From positions 22,193,068-22,257,067 of the forward strand of contig NC_090952.1 of assembly GCF_040807025.1 (NCBI RefSeq): a stretch of DNA of 64,000 bases, given 5' to 3'. A program made the position numbers and the translations under genes. Positions 1 through 11,211 of the stretch are shown in pieces; within the stretch, counting starts at the first letter, position 1, and the number at the start of each line of letters is the position of its first letter. The DNA comes from Struthio camelus. Its lineage: Eukaryota; Chordata; Aves; Struthioniformes; Struthionidae. The notes under the pieces were generated by a model. The model worked only from the letters and a program-made list of their open reading frames with translations, did not search any database and was not told the origin of the DNA.

Positions 1-1538
1 TTGAATAACCTAGGATATATGATACAATTGTTATTAGATCTGGTTTGAAACATATCTGTTTATTAGACATAAATTACTAGCAAACTATGCTTTAAATAAG
101 CAGCAGTATCAGATATTAAAGTATTTTTCAGGGAGGCGGTAATTGCATGGCATGTTCAGCAGATGGGTCAGAGGTCTCCTGCTATCGAAGAGTTTCTTGG
201 TCTCTAATCATTGCCTGAGCTGCTGATTCAGCTGGGTTGCTTTGCGTAGGCTCTGCGTTGTTTGTGCCCTTGGCCCTTCCATCCAAATTACCAAAAGCAG
301 TCTGTCATAACGGGTACCCAGGAACAGGAGCGCTCGGCCACATCCACCTTGACGTCTGCCTGTTGATTTTCCTGAAAGCCAGGTTTTTGGCACCTCAGGC
401 TGAATATCCAAAAATTAACTCTTCTTTCAAAACCCTGGAGGTGGTGTGTCAGCTACAGGGATGGCGGGGACCAAGAGACATTGAACTAAAGTTCCTGAAG
501 TACGTACTTCAAGATGTTCGCTGAAAGAATGAGGCAGGGAATTCAGCAAGTAGATAAAGAATAAGGTGGCGCAAATAATGGATATGGAAAACAGCGTGCT
601 GTGCAGTATGCAGGAACTTACTAGAAGGAAACGTTAGTTATTGAAATATGCAAATTTTGCAATTCTAAGGATTGCTAACTGCTGGCCGACTTGCCGGGGG
701 CAAACCTCTGCCATAAGGTGGATGTGGTCTTCCCCCTGGACACGAGCCATGGGGGAGCAGCGGTTCAGGGTTGGAGGACTTGGAGCAGAGCTCCCCTTGT
801 ACTACTGCAGCTCTAATACAAAGCTTCGTTTATTCACATATGGCATGAGGATAAGGCAAGTTTGGTACTTCATTACTTCATGGGTAAATTGGACTTAAAT
901 TGCCTATACTTCTGTCTTATGGTTAAACTGGATCAGTCAGAGAGGAAAAGTTCACAGCTTGTAGTGTTTTCTGATCGATTCCTTTACCTTATTTTTGGTG
1001 TTTCTGATTGGTCTTTCTTAGCTAATGGCTGAATTTATTCTAATGTATACTACCTTTCTCCTGTAAAGCTTACAAAGTTTGCTAAAGCCCTGCAGTTGAC
1101 CTATTATACAGACAAGTGGATGTAAGTCAGAGCTACACTATGACCACTTGGAGTTGTTTGGAAACCTGAAAGGAGAGTGGTTGGGGGTTTTGGTTTTATA
1201 AAGCTTCATATACCTCATCTGAGGAATTTCATGCTGAAAGAGGTATGAAATAACTTTTCAGTTAGTACCACTTCTTCCTGAATGAAAAGTCCCCAAAGGT
1301 TCATTGATTGCTTTAAGAAAGCTTTTTCTAATACAGCAAGCTGGTGGACAAGAGCTCCGACAGTGGGAACAAGTCGGATAATGACTTTCAGTTGCTCCCA
1401 AAATAAACATTGTTGATGAAATGTGCTCAGATGGGTGAGAACAGGATTGTTTAACACGTTGCAAAATGTCTTAATCCTGGGAAAGATGGAAAGATTTGTA
1501 GTATGTGTGATTTTTTTGTAATGCTTTTTTCTTTGCAG
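1..1538 (+). other. MCF2: MCF2 intron (upstream part off window)
   Basis: No exon with MCF2 similarity and consensus splice sites could be found here. The small ORFs are not supported by splice sites or by recognisable protein sequence. This is intronic sequence before the PH exon at 1539. Confidence 0.7.
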
Positions 1539-1631
1539 ATGAATGCAGTTGGAATAACTGAGAATGTGAAAGGAGACCATCGAAAATTTGAAATCTGGTA
1601 TAGCGGACGAGAAGAGGTATATGTTGTGCAG
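1539..1631 (+). CDS. MCF2: MCF2 exon: PH domain, middle strands
   Basis: Acceptor is a T-rich tract ending TTTGCAG; donor is CAG|GTGTGT. It encodes 31 codons in phase 0, running MNAVGITENVKGD, then RKFEIWY, and ending EEVYVVQ. Human DBL has the near-identical DEVGITEYVKGDNRKFEIWYG at this point. These are the later beta strands of the PH domain, which binds phosphoinositides and supports exchange activity. The first ATG is an internal methionine, not a start codon. No upstream MCF2 exon was found between 1 and 1538. Confidence 0.9.
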
Positions 1632-4600
1632 GTGTGTAGCTTCAAAACTCTGGATATGTTTACATCCTCACAACAGTGTTTAGGAGAACTTGAAGCCCCC
1701 CACGTCAAGTTCAACCTGAATGTCTCCCATTGGATTTTTGGGGTTTGAAGATTGTCGGAGTTTCAGTGTGCATTTCTTCTTTCTCTTTGCCTGCGTCTGT
1801 GTTTACAGACTTATCCCTGTGGCTGGTCCTTGGTGTCCAGTCCATGACTGAAAAAGTCATCTTAAAGTAGAGACAGGATTGCTGCTTGGAAACAGTCCTT
1901 TATTCCAGATGAAATCTCAAACACAGCACAGACGCTCAGAGCAGCAGCTGAAAAACAGATTTTACTGTGCTTAATAGCTTACATGAACTGAGCTGGGAAG
2001 TGGGCCTGGTGCTTTAATGACCGCAAGCCACATGTGCTCTGCTACAGTTAGCTGTCAGGACTGCTCCCTGAGCAGTAGCTTAGCCTCCGTGGTGCAATTT
2101 CCAAGTCTTCCAGCTCATCTACAAAATAGTGGCTTGATTGACCTGATTTCTTCTTGATTTTTGTTCTTTTGTGGCATTTTGAATAGAAATTTGTGAAGGC
2201 GAAATGTTTGGCTGATTGGGCGTGCACAGGAAAACCCACTGTGGACATGCTGTTGTTTCATGATTTTTGGATTAGCTTTTTTCTCCATGTTAAAACACAG
2301 CAGACAAATTTGTACAGCGGATTTATGTAACAGGGTATATACATGTATACTCAAAAGGCAGACTGGGGCCGGCAGATATTTTGCAGGAAGGGTTGAGACG
2401 CATGCGCAGGTGTGCTTATGATTGCACTCCCTACACTGAGGTGATGTCTCCACAATTTCCACTTACAGCACAACCTGTTGCCTGGATGTAGAGGGGATCA
2501 TCAATTTAAAAAAGAAATCAAGAATGTTTTAAATATAAGAGTCATTGGTGGGTATGGATGAAAGGGAATTTCAAGTAGTTGCAGCATGGAAAAGTAAGAT
2601 TTTATTCCTACATTGTAACGAATGATTCATAGTTCAAAATTCAGACAGTTTTTTTTTTTCTTCCAGGCCCAAACAGTGGATCTGAAGATGGCATGGTTAA
2701 ATGAAATACGAAAAATTTTGTTCAAGCAGCAGGAGCTTATAAAAGGTACATTCAACCATTTTCACTGTGGCAGTCACTCTACTTTCCTATTTTCGCAGGC
2801 GCTAATCTTCACAGGCACTAATTCGCAGCAGAGGTTGATTTTACGAAGAAGCCTCATAGCAGAATACTAGAGCAAGGTCTTATTTTGCAGGGAAATAACT
2901 TAGCATTGGAAAGGCCAGGTGCTCCCGTGAAAATGAATTGCAGAAGCACATTCTTTTGTCAGTCTCATGGGGGTTATTTCCTATTTGTTCTCATAGGCTT
3001 AATTCAACAAGATACATAGCAGATGCTTCTTTTAAAGCATATTACAGTCCCGTGGACTTCAGTGGCACGCTTCCTGTTGGATTTGTGCTAGCACACCTTC
3101 TTTATCATCACTAAGTCTGTGCTTTGCCATAGACCCTAAGTCTGCTTTTCTCTACATAAAAATGATGAGAGTTGTACAAAAAGTCTGACTTTTAACATAA
3201 TGCTTCAAGCATGAGTTACCAAGAAGCAGATGACGTTAAATTGGTTTTCAACCTACCCACAGTTGAGAAGCAGCAGCCGAGCTCGTGCACGGACCAGCTG
3301 CCCCTTTCCTCGCAGCTGAGCGATGGGTAAGTCCCACAAGCTGGGCAGGCTGGATGGGGCCCTCTCATGCCCTCCACACTTTCTGGCCACATCCTGGCCC
3401 TGCGCTGGGGCAGGCTGGGCTGGTGCTATTCCCTCCAATCCGTTTGGATTTCTGCCTGGGAGATGTCGGGGTACAGGACGGGGAGGCACTCAACCTGTCC
3501 TGTGAGGGTGCTGATCTGGGGATGGCATCTGCAAGGGCACCGTTGAGCACTGCTGCCTGGTGGCGTGGTCTGAGCCGCACGCAGCTCCTGCACCAGCAGA
3601 GACAGCAGGCGCCTAGGGCAAAGACAGCGCTGAAGTTTGGGGAAACCATGCCGTAGCAATTTTCTTTTTCTTTCCCATCCCAAAAAGCTAAAACCAAGCG
3701 CTGAGGTCCTTTACATTTATAGAAATATATGAAATATAAATATATTAAAGACTACCATTATTATTTCTGATTCTGTTTTATGAAAACCCATGGGGTTCAT
3801 TTTATCTGAAAAGCACACCTAAGATCAGTTTTGTTTTTTTAATCCTTCAGGAAGCAGCAGAGAGCCTCCATAAGCTCGGAAGAAAACGACTCCGAACGTA
3901 CCAGTCCCGTCATGCTGGAAAGCGTTCCCGTGTCACCGCAGAACAAGCCCAGCAGAGGTAAGGCCATGGGGACGCTTCCCTGTGGGACACTTCCCTGTGG
4001 GATGCCGTCTGCCAGGCGCCGGGTTCCTGAAGCCTGAGCGGCGTCCTGTCTTGCAGGCTGGCCGGGAATGTCGCAGTCCCTGGAAATCTGTGAAGGGCTG
4101 GAGGAGTGGTCCGGGAACCAGTATCTTTCCAACTGCTCGGATACGGAAGAGGAGGATGGGAGCCAGCTGGTTAGTGAGATGTACAAAATGCAGCAGTATA
4201 AAAGCACCAGGTGGTGCCATTTTTGGTCATCTCATGTTGTTAAGCCTTACCTTGGCCTGTCCGTTGTCTGGATAAGGGATGTGTCTTGTCCGTGTTTCGC
4301 ACGTTTTCCATATCTCGATTAGGGGAATGGGGAGATGCGTTTTCCACAGTTTCTTGAAATAATTGTAGTTAAGGTTGCTGATAAGGTTGCCACCTGTTCC
4401 TGTGTCAGTCAGAAATAACAATTCCTTGATACAAAACATAACTAAGACAATTTTTTGTTACTATCACAGTCTCCAGGAAAGTATAAAGCCCTTGCAGACT
4501 GCAAGAGGAGAGGATCAGAGGACCTGCTGGTGAAAAATGGGGATGAAATCCAGCTTTTACACGAAGATGGTGAGGGACAGTGGTAGGTATTTTAGGATTA

Positions 4601-7600
4601 CTTTACCTTATCTCCAAGAGGCTGCAAAGTAATGTCGTACCGTCTCACTTGCCTCATGATATACTCGTTGCGGCTTTTGATTACGTTTTAGACTATTCCA
4701 TTTAGACTATGCACTGATTTGGCCTTGGACTTCCTTCACCATTGGTGTCTGGGTGAGCCGTGTTACAATCAAACCTTAACAGCCCCACTTTCAAGTGTTG
4801 ATTGGGGTGAGAGCTCTTTGCCTTTGTCCGCTTTCTGTCTTCCCCAGCTCAGCTCTTGGCTTTGTTCCTCTGCACTTATTAATAGTGGTATTGAGTAATT
4901 GCGGACATTTTCCTCCCTCAAATGGCTGTACAAGTGTTAACTAATTAATGGCTACAGACCATCGTTCAGTCATTTAAAGCTGCGGCTTGCAAGATAAGTG
5001 CTCACAGCTGTTTCCCTCCTTGCAGCTGGGAATTTTGCCTGGGAAATTACCATACCTGATACCGTGCATGTTGAGCCATTAGTCTGGTCGTCTTGGAGGG
5101 CAGCAGGCCCTCTTCTGAATCTTGCAGGGATTTGGCTGAAGGTTTTGGCTACTTTTCCTTTCCAGGTTGATTTCTGAGTAGCTCTCATTGGTCAGCCCCG
5201 AAAGCTCTCCCTGGGGTCTCGGCGCGGGAGAGGGCAGCGTGCTAACGCATTAATCTGGATACGCCCCCGGGGGAAGAGTGATGTTGTCAGTTACCTGAGT
5301 CAGAGTTGCACAGTGACCAGCCCGTAACTGTCCAGAATGCGCTGTGGGTGGTTCCTGGCCAACGTCTGTGGTCCTTGTACTTTGAGGGAAATTCGGTTTG
5401 TTGTTAGCGAAGCAATATATAAAGTGTCACAGTTTTGCTGACTGCTCGCCACCTCTCCTGCCAGTTTTGGCCAGTGCCAGGCGTAAATGTCTCATACTAA
5501 ACTTTTTTGTTAGGGTAGACTTCACTGCACGAGAGAGACTGAGGCATGTCATTTATGAGCATAGGTATTTGCCTAAATCTTGGCTTGGATTTACTTACAG
5601 CACCCTGGCTAGATTCATCCCACCTGAGCCTAGGTATGCAGCAGAGATGCTTAAGCGAGGAAGGTAACTGCCCTTGACTCTATCTGGAGTCAGTGGGGAA
5701 AACTGTGCACCTCTTGAGAGCGATGTAGATCTCGGGCAGGATAACTCATGCTCTGGAAAGTCTTGTTCCCCTCTATTGACTAGACAGGGGCCTGAGGCAG
5801 CTGTGCTGCTAATGTAAGGTTTTGAGTTAGGTGCTTAAATTTAGGTGGGAAGAATACTTAAATGCATACATAGCTCTTATTAAAATGCTTCCCGGATTTG
5901 CTCAAGTTGGTTGCACAATTGAGTAGTGTGTGCCTGCCTCTGCTGATATAAAACTGCTCATGGGTTGGTTGGTTGGTTGGTTGTATGTTTTTTGTTTGTT
6001 TTTTTGTTTGTTTTTTTGTTTTTTTTACTAATACCACTGTCATTCAAAGGTTGGTGAAAAACCTAAACAGAAGAAAAGAAGGCTGGGTTCCTGTCCACAG
6101 TCTGCAGATAGTGGTCGGTGACTGTAGATTTCGGAATGCCAAAGTCACAGGTATCATATAATATGGATAGGAAATATATTTCAGAACTTGAATCAGGTCT
6201 CTTAAGCCATGATTTGCATTACACCTGATGTACTCAATCTGACTGTGTATGCCTCAGCAGAAAAAAAGAAAGCGATTACTCCAAAAAGCCTGCAAAAGTA
6301 GTAAATTAAGCTACAGCTTTTGTTTTTTTTTTTTTTTTGTTAACACCTAATACTTTTCTGTGACTTTAGCCATTAGTAAATTAAAAATCAGTATTTAAAA
6401 ACGTAAGTTTTATTGCAAGAGCACTGGGTACAAGACCTGGGAGAAGAGACGGAGTCTGTGATCAGGGATTCCTGTGACTATTTTGCCTACTGGCTGCTGT
6501 AGTTCAAACGCCATGTGAATAGGAAGTACCTAGGCAAAATCTGCTCATGCTGCTGAAGACATCGAGGCCTGATCCAAAGCCCTCTAAAGGCGATGTTTCC
6601 ATTTCTGCTCCCGGCCTTTGGGTCTAGCCCGTTTGTCCCTGTGCAAAGCCTCACTCTTGCACTCATTGCTGGCTCCTGCAGGCCTGTTTATTAATCTATT
6701 CTTAGAATAAATATAAACAGTTTACCAGGTTTCGTTGAAAGGCTTCTAGCCTCAGAAATCATATTTCTCATTTTCTAGGAATAAATGTAGATAGAAATAG
6801 ATTGAGAAGCATAACAGATGACACAAGACAATGCCTTAAGAGCAGCCTGTTGCCCTTGCCATGTATGTGATATCATCACTCAATGTATTGCCTCATCGCC
6901 ATGCCATCCACTGGAAACAGGACACTGAGGGTTGCAATTGGGGCAACTCAGAAAAAACAGAGAAAAACCTACTAGGTTTAGTCCATTTAAAAAAAAAAAA
7001 AAAGAAGAATCCACCAGTTTTGAAAATAAGAACAAACATTTTGCCAGTAGATTTCCTTTAAAATATTTCAATTTTGTCAAAATCTACTGTTTTGATGAAT
7101 TTTGTCAAAGGCTTAAAATTCCAGTCACCTCTTACCACAAAACATTGATGGTTTTTCAATATTTTGCAGTAAAATCTTTGCTATATGCAGAGGTAGTTTT
7201 TACTCCCTTTGTTGCAGGGCAGTCAAATTTCACGGATTTGAGGTTTTCTGCTTTTACCTCTGGGATAGCTTGCAGTGGTCCAGCAGTAGCTAAACACAGT
7301 TGAGAGGATTCACTTTGATGTGTTCAAATCTTCAAGGGCAATGTGTTGGTTTTGCCCAAAAATCTAGTTGTCAGATCTCTTTGTGTGTTGGACCACGGCC
7401 TGTGCCAGAAGTTACTCTAGCCATGGACACACCCTGAAAATAGGGTGCAGGTAAACTTTGAACCTGATTTACTTTGTCAGTGGTCATATCCCGCAAATCC
7501 TAGAGGCTGCCAACACCAAGATGGTTTATGAAGTCACTGAGTAAAAATTAAGAACTTCCCAAGGGAAAAGTACAGAAAGCTCCTCCTGGAAGTCTCACTC

Positions 7601-10600
7601 CACTGCCCAGATGCTTTGCAGTCATGGTGCCAGGTCTAGTAGCAGCACTGAGCCTTTATTTTCCCTTCTAAGATTAACTCTATCCTTTTTCTCTATTTTG
7701 CTGATCACGTACGGAGTTTTTAGGCATGACTCTAATTTTACATGGACTTTAGGCAGTATTGTAGGATGATGTAGGATGTTTCCTTGTCAGTTTGGTTTTA
7801 CCCGTTCCTAGAGCTTTTTCGGTAATGTGTCCTTATAGCCAGAATGCACTTGCACTCTGGAAACTGGTTTTCAAACAGTACCTTTGTACTCAGCAACTCT
7901 ATTTCCTCTGTGCATTGGTCATTTTATACTGCGGTTGATATTATAGCACCAACAGCTCTGGGAAAATGATCTGGATCATGCTCTGGGTTCTGCCGCTTCA
8001 GAAGATGATGGGGCTTTTGTTCCAGCTCTGCAAGAAATCTTTCTACCCAATATCATTCCGTGCGAGGACAGGCCAGTCCTGAAATAGCAGTGACAGAATT
8101 TGGCAGCCAAACCCGGGACAGCGATGTAGGGGTAGGCAGGCGCACCGCTAACCCTCAGATATTCACAGCTGCCTGTGTGCATAAGCTATGTTTTGCATGC
8201 AAGCAGGGTAAACTGGATAAATTTGATGGAGGTTACCAAGAACTTAGAGCTTACTCGAGTCATTTTTCAGAGCTGGGTAAGACACAGAACTGGCCCTTCC
8301 TGGGGGCTAGCAACTCTGTTACTGCTTGGTCCAGGTCCTCATAACGAACTAAAAAGGTGTCTGCAATCACAGAATTTCACAAACAGAACTCAGAAAAATC
8401 TGAGAATTTATTATTTCAGTGAAAAGCCTTTGTGCCCAGGAACGCTTATAACTGGATGGATGAAATGGTTCCCTTATCCTGGCCTTTTTTTCTCAGATGT
8501 AAAGTGTGGCTCCAACAAAAACCTTCCACCTCAGGATGGTTAGTTTCTTCAGCCTTACAAGCTATCCCTCTCCCCACCTGCTAGTTGTTCCTATGTGGGG
8601 CTCCTACAATGCATAATGAAGTTGTAGGGAATTTGCTTCTGCTGGTTTTAAGTTACCGGAAATGTCCTTGGTAAATACCTCACCACACTACCAGTACCAG
8701 CTTTGCAAATACACAGTCCTTCTGCACCAGGCCTGCCAAGGGAGAGCCTATGTGCAAAACACACTTGCAACATCCAAATGAACCCAGAGAATGTAGATGA
8801 TTTTTCTTACTTTACTTGTCTGGTTGCATAGGTAACTTGCCTTAGAGAGGAGTGGCTACTATTGGCCATGCCATGTATATGTTTATAAAGCAAGTGTTTT
8901 GGTCCCAGTCTTTCGCTCCAAAGGAGGAGAGAAAAAATTATTAAACTTGCTATAAATCTTGGCCTGGATATAAGCCAGGAGATATTTTGGGGGATGATGC
9001 CTGGCTTGGAGGCCACTTTTACAACCACCATTTTTGAAAAACATCCCTCTGGTGGGCCACATTTCCCCACAGCAGCTATAATTTCTGAGGTTAGTCCTTG
9101 CTTCTTTCTTCCTAATGGATTCATTCTACCTCCTGTGGAAATCCATGGTGGATTTTCTAATTTGTGTGCCATAGAAATTGTTCTGTATTGCAGGTCAGAA
9201 TGTGCAGAGCTCAAAATGAAAAGAGTTTGGGGGGAACGACTCTGTTCAGAAGAAGCAATGTTCAGAAAAAATAGCTACCACTAGGATTTAACCATGTGTT
9301 GCTGGTTTACGATGCCCTTGCTAAAGCAGTCGGGTGGTTACCAGTCAACTGGCTTGACTTTTCCCTATGAATTAACAAGGACTTGCCGCCTACGTAAGAA
9401 GTACATCTTGAGGAAGGTTAGGGTTGCAGTATTACAAGCCAAGCTCCTCTTCCACAGTGGGGCAGGAACCAAAATATTTCTGCAAGTCCCCTAGTTGCTA
9501 ATATGTCAAAGACCATGCACTCCTGCGATTTACAGAACCGGCAGCGCCTGTGTGAGTGCCAGAAAAGCCACGTCCTGTCTCAGCTGTAACGTAGCACCCA
9601 GGTCATGACAGGCTTGAGAAGTGGGATGGCAGAAGTGTGGCCCTTGCCGCGACATCGAAGCAGACGCCTGACTTGTTTTCCCTTGAGAGACAGAGTGCTT
9701 GTGCCAGGGCGCAGCGCAGCCTCCCCTCTAACTGAGGTCAAGCTCTGTCTCTTCTCCTCTGTTCTCTCAGAAGTGGTAAACAAACACAGGGAAAAGGAAA
9801 AATATTGTTCACTCCAGAAATTTCACTTTTGAGCAAAATGAAGCCAATGCATTTTCAGCCTTTTTCACCTGACCTTTAAAGGCCAGGCAAAGAGAAGAGC
9901 AAGTTTTGGGTTTCCACTTGCTCAGCGAAGATTGCATGAAACTTATTTCTTTTAGATGGAGCCTAGCTTGTGTGCGTGAAATAGAGTAAGCTGAATAAAA
10001 AGGGGATTCAAATGAAAAATGGAAATAGTATTAAAAGCCTCTACTTATTAGATTATACAAGTTAAAGAAATAGTTGCATCCTTTTAAACAGCAAGCGAGT
10101 TTCATGGCAGAATTTTGTTGGAGCCCCAGACCTGAGGAGGGCTCAGAGCCACCATCCAGGAGGCTCCCAGCCAGGGTGGACACACGCACCCGCTCATTTC
10201 GCAGAGGATGCAGGGAGTCGCAACCCTGCAGCTTAGCAGGCCGCAGGTTCCTGCTCCTCCTCCCCACCGCCAGGCCTGATCCTAATTTTCTTTAAGATCC
10301 TACTTGGTGATTTATCTCTTCCAAGCCTTCGGTGTGTGCAAGTACTCTGCATGCAGTAACACAGAGCAAAGCACTCTCCCACCCAGTAGCGCCTGGAGGA
10401 CCGAGCTCGCGCGTCCTCTGGTCCTGCTGGCCACCGGTGCCATGCGATGGATCGTCTCAGACTAGGCTGTGTGTTGCTGGTCTAAATGCACAGCTTATCA
10501 GTCTCATTGGGGATCATCTTCTTGACTACTGTGAGCTTGAGGCAACCCTTGTGTGGCAGCGTGGGCCACCTGGTTTGAATTTGCCTGGTAGGAGTATAGC

Positions 10601-11211
10601 ACGTCGCTTGGACTCTGGAGCTCTTGCAAGCTGGCGTGAGCATGTTAGCTGAAACGTACCAGTTTTGTATAAGTTCTGTCTAAAATGCCACTTGTAGTTT
10701 TGCAGATGTAGCACAGCTGTTTGCACTATTACTCATGCACTTTAATGATTGCAGCAACAGGCTTTCATATTTATGCGAGCAGAATTATTATGCAGGGTCT
10801 ATTAAAGGTAATGTAGATTTTTTTGCCTTTGAAACATAAAGCAGGGTCTACTTTTACAACCAGTCAGCTTCGTAGGACAGCTATTTTGTAACTGTATGAA
10901 AAACATTTTGAGCCTGACAAAATAGTAAGTCTAGGGACGATACCAGCCGGCTGCGCTGTGATAATCACGTGATAGATTATGGAAACGTGTCAAACCTCGT
11001 GGTCCTCCTTTAGGCAAGGCTCTCGCTGAAGCTAATGGGAGTTCAGCTTTGTGAGGAACCACAGGAGTGCACTTTTTTAATGTTGTACAGATGTTACATG
11101 ATTACAGGGAACAATGTATGTCTTGGAATAAGATGCTTTAATATTAACATCATTCTTCATTACTTTATAGATGCTGCCCTGTGTAACACAAGAAAGTTTA
11201 GTTCCCCTTGA
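1539..11211 (+). CDS. MCF2: MCF2 (DBL) Rho-GEF, 3' part of gene (C-terminal ~236 codons, 8 exons)
   Basis: MCF2/DBL is a cytoplasmic Dbl-family exchange factor for Rho GTPases (CDC42, RHOA). Only its C-terminal portion lies here; spectrin-repeat, DH and early PH exons lie off the left edge. Exons in order: 1539-1631, 2667-2745, 3263-3326, 3851-3957, 4057-4169, 4470-4582, 6050-6150, and a candidate last exon 11171-11211. They join in one frame (711 nt, 237 codons with stop). The first two give the second half of a PH domain closely matching human DBL (VGITE-VKGD-RKFEIWY, then VDLKMAWLNEIR). Exons six and seven form an SH3 domain. The gene converges on F9, as in human. Identification of the gene is firm. 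The last exon is inferred, and the paralogue MCF2L was considered but the F9 neighbour and PH sequence favour MCF2. Confidence 0.85.
2667..2745 (+). CDS. MCF2: MCF2 exon: PH domain C-terminal helix
   Basis: Acceptor is a strong T tract then TTCCAG; donor is AAAG|GTACAT. 79 nt, phase 0 in and phase 1 out. It encodes AQTVDLKMAWLNEIRKILFK and then QQELIK. The Trp in KMAWLNEIR is the hallmark Trp of the C-terminal PH helix. Human DBL reads VDVKMTWLKEIRNILLKQQE at the same place. Confidence 0.9.
3263..3326 (+). CDS. MCF2: MCF2 exon: linker after PH domain
   Basis: Acceptor CCACAG; donor GATGG|GTAAGT. 64 nt, phase 1 in, phase 2 out. It encodes a Gln/Ser/Pro-rich linker (V-EKQQPSSCTDQLPLSSQLSD). 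Support comes from consensus splice sites and from phases that match both neighbours; there is no recognised domain. Confidence 0.75.
3851..3957 (+). CDS. MCF2: MCF2 exon: acidic/serine linker
   Basis: Acceptor ATCCTTCAG; donor AGAG|GTAAGG. 107 nt, phase 2 in, phase 1 out. It encodes GKQQRASISSEENDSERTSP followed by a VMLES-VPVSPQNKPSR stretch. The Ser/Glu-rich SISSEENDSE motif looks like a phosphorylation-prone linker between the PH and SH3 domains, of the kind found in MCF2-family proteins. Both splice sites are consensus. Confidence 0.8.
4057..4169 (+). CDS. MCF2: MCF2 exon: acidic linker before SH3 (alternative 3' extension possible)
   Basis: Acceptor CTTGCAG; donor CTG|GTTAGT. 113 nt, phase 1 in, phase 0 out. 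It encodes GWPGMSQSLEICEGLEEWSG and then NQYLSNCSDTEEEDGSQL. EEWSGN aligns with human AEWSSN, and the acidic run with human DENEEEN. If the donor is skipped the frame continues VSEMYKMQQY and stays open to a stop at 4321-4323. Human DBL ends ...VSEMALLY, so the read-through matches the human short isoform end. The spliced form joins in phase to the SH3 exons. Confidence 0.8.
4470..4582 (+). CDS. MCF2: MCF2 exon: SH3 domain, first half
   Basis: Acceptor CTATCACAG; donor CAGTG|GTAGGT. 113 nt, phase 0 in, phase 2 out. It encodes SPGKYKALADCKRRG, SEDLLVKNGDEIQLL and HEDGEGQ. ALADC corresponds to the SH3 ALYDY motif (Tyr replaced by Cys) and GDEIQLL to the conserved GD-I-L segment. The donor falls inside the conserved Trp codon; without splicing the frame meets TAG at 4584. 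Confidence 0.85.
4583..6049 (+). other. MCF2: MCF2 intron splitting the SH3 domain
   Basis: This intron interrupts the conserved SH3 Trp codon (phase 2). Nothing coding is seen. Its 3' end holds a (GGTT)5 repeat at 5963-5982 and a T/G-rich tract to 6026, just before a TACTAAT branch-site-like motif. Confidence 0.75.
5963..6026 (+). repeat. (GGTT)5 and T/G-rich microsatellite before MCF2 SH3 exon
   Basis: Five perfect GGTT units at 5963-5982 are followed by a GTTT/T-run tract to about 6026. It lies 24 nt upstream of the SH3 exon at 6050, immediately before the putative branch site TACTAAT. Confidence 0.9.
6050..6150 (+). CDS. MCF2: MCF2 exon: SH3 domain, second half
   Basis: Acceptor is TTCAAAG with a likely branch site TACTAAT at 6026-6032. 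Donor GTATCA is weak but usable. 101 nt, phase 2 in, phase 1 out. The Trp split over the junction is completed (W-LVKNLNRRKEGWVPVHSLQI), giving the SH3 EGWVP and terminal beta strand, followed by VVGDCRFRNAKVT. If not spliced the frame ends GII-stop at 6162-6164, which is an alternative C-terminus. T/G-rich microsatellites lie directly upstream. Confidence 0.85.
6151..11170 (+). other. MCF2: MCF2 intron after SH3 domain (about 5 kb)
   Basis: No supported coding sequence apart from the tentative 42-nt exon at 8497. It contains homopolymer T (about 6321-6339) and A (about 6989-7003) runs. A gene-poor stretch with scattered chance ORFs only. Confidence 0.55.
8497..8538 (+). CDS. Possible in-frame 42-nt MCF2 cassette exon
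   Basis: A strong pyrimidine tract and CTCAG precede position 8497, and a GTTAGT donor follows 8538. The 42 nt are phase 1 in and phase 1 out, so including them between the 6050-6150 exon and the 11171 exon keeps the frame and adds DVKCGSNKNLPPQD. Read through, the frame ends after one Gly with TAG at 8540-8542. I see no domain. It may be chance; only RNA data or conservation can settle it. Confidence 0.3.
11171..11211 (+). CDS. MCF2: Candidate terminal coding exon of MCF2
   Basis: The acceptor has a good pyrimidine-rich run ending TACTTTATAG. Joined in phase 1 to the exon ending at 6150 it encodes DAALCNTRKFSSP and a TGA at 11209-11211. It fits as the last exon because about 1.9 kb of non-coding sequence follows and ends with AATAAA at 13105. 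Two alternatives exist: read-through of the SH3 exon (stop 6162) and the 8497 exon used as terminal exon. Confidence 0.5.

Noticed and set aside
1-1538. Additional upstream MCF2 PH or DH exons
   Set aside because: None of the frames in this stretch matched DBL sequence with flanking splice sites.
9950-9970. Alternative MCF2 terminal exon after CTTTTAG at 9955
   Set aside because: In phase it would give only D-G-A then TAG; less convincing than the 11171 exon.
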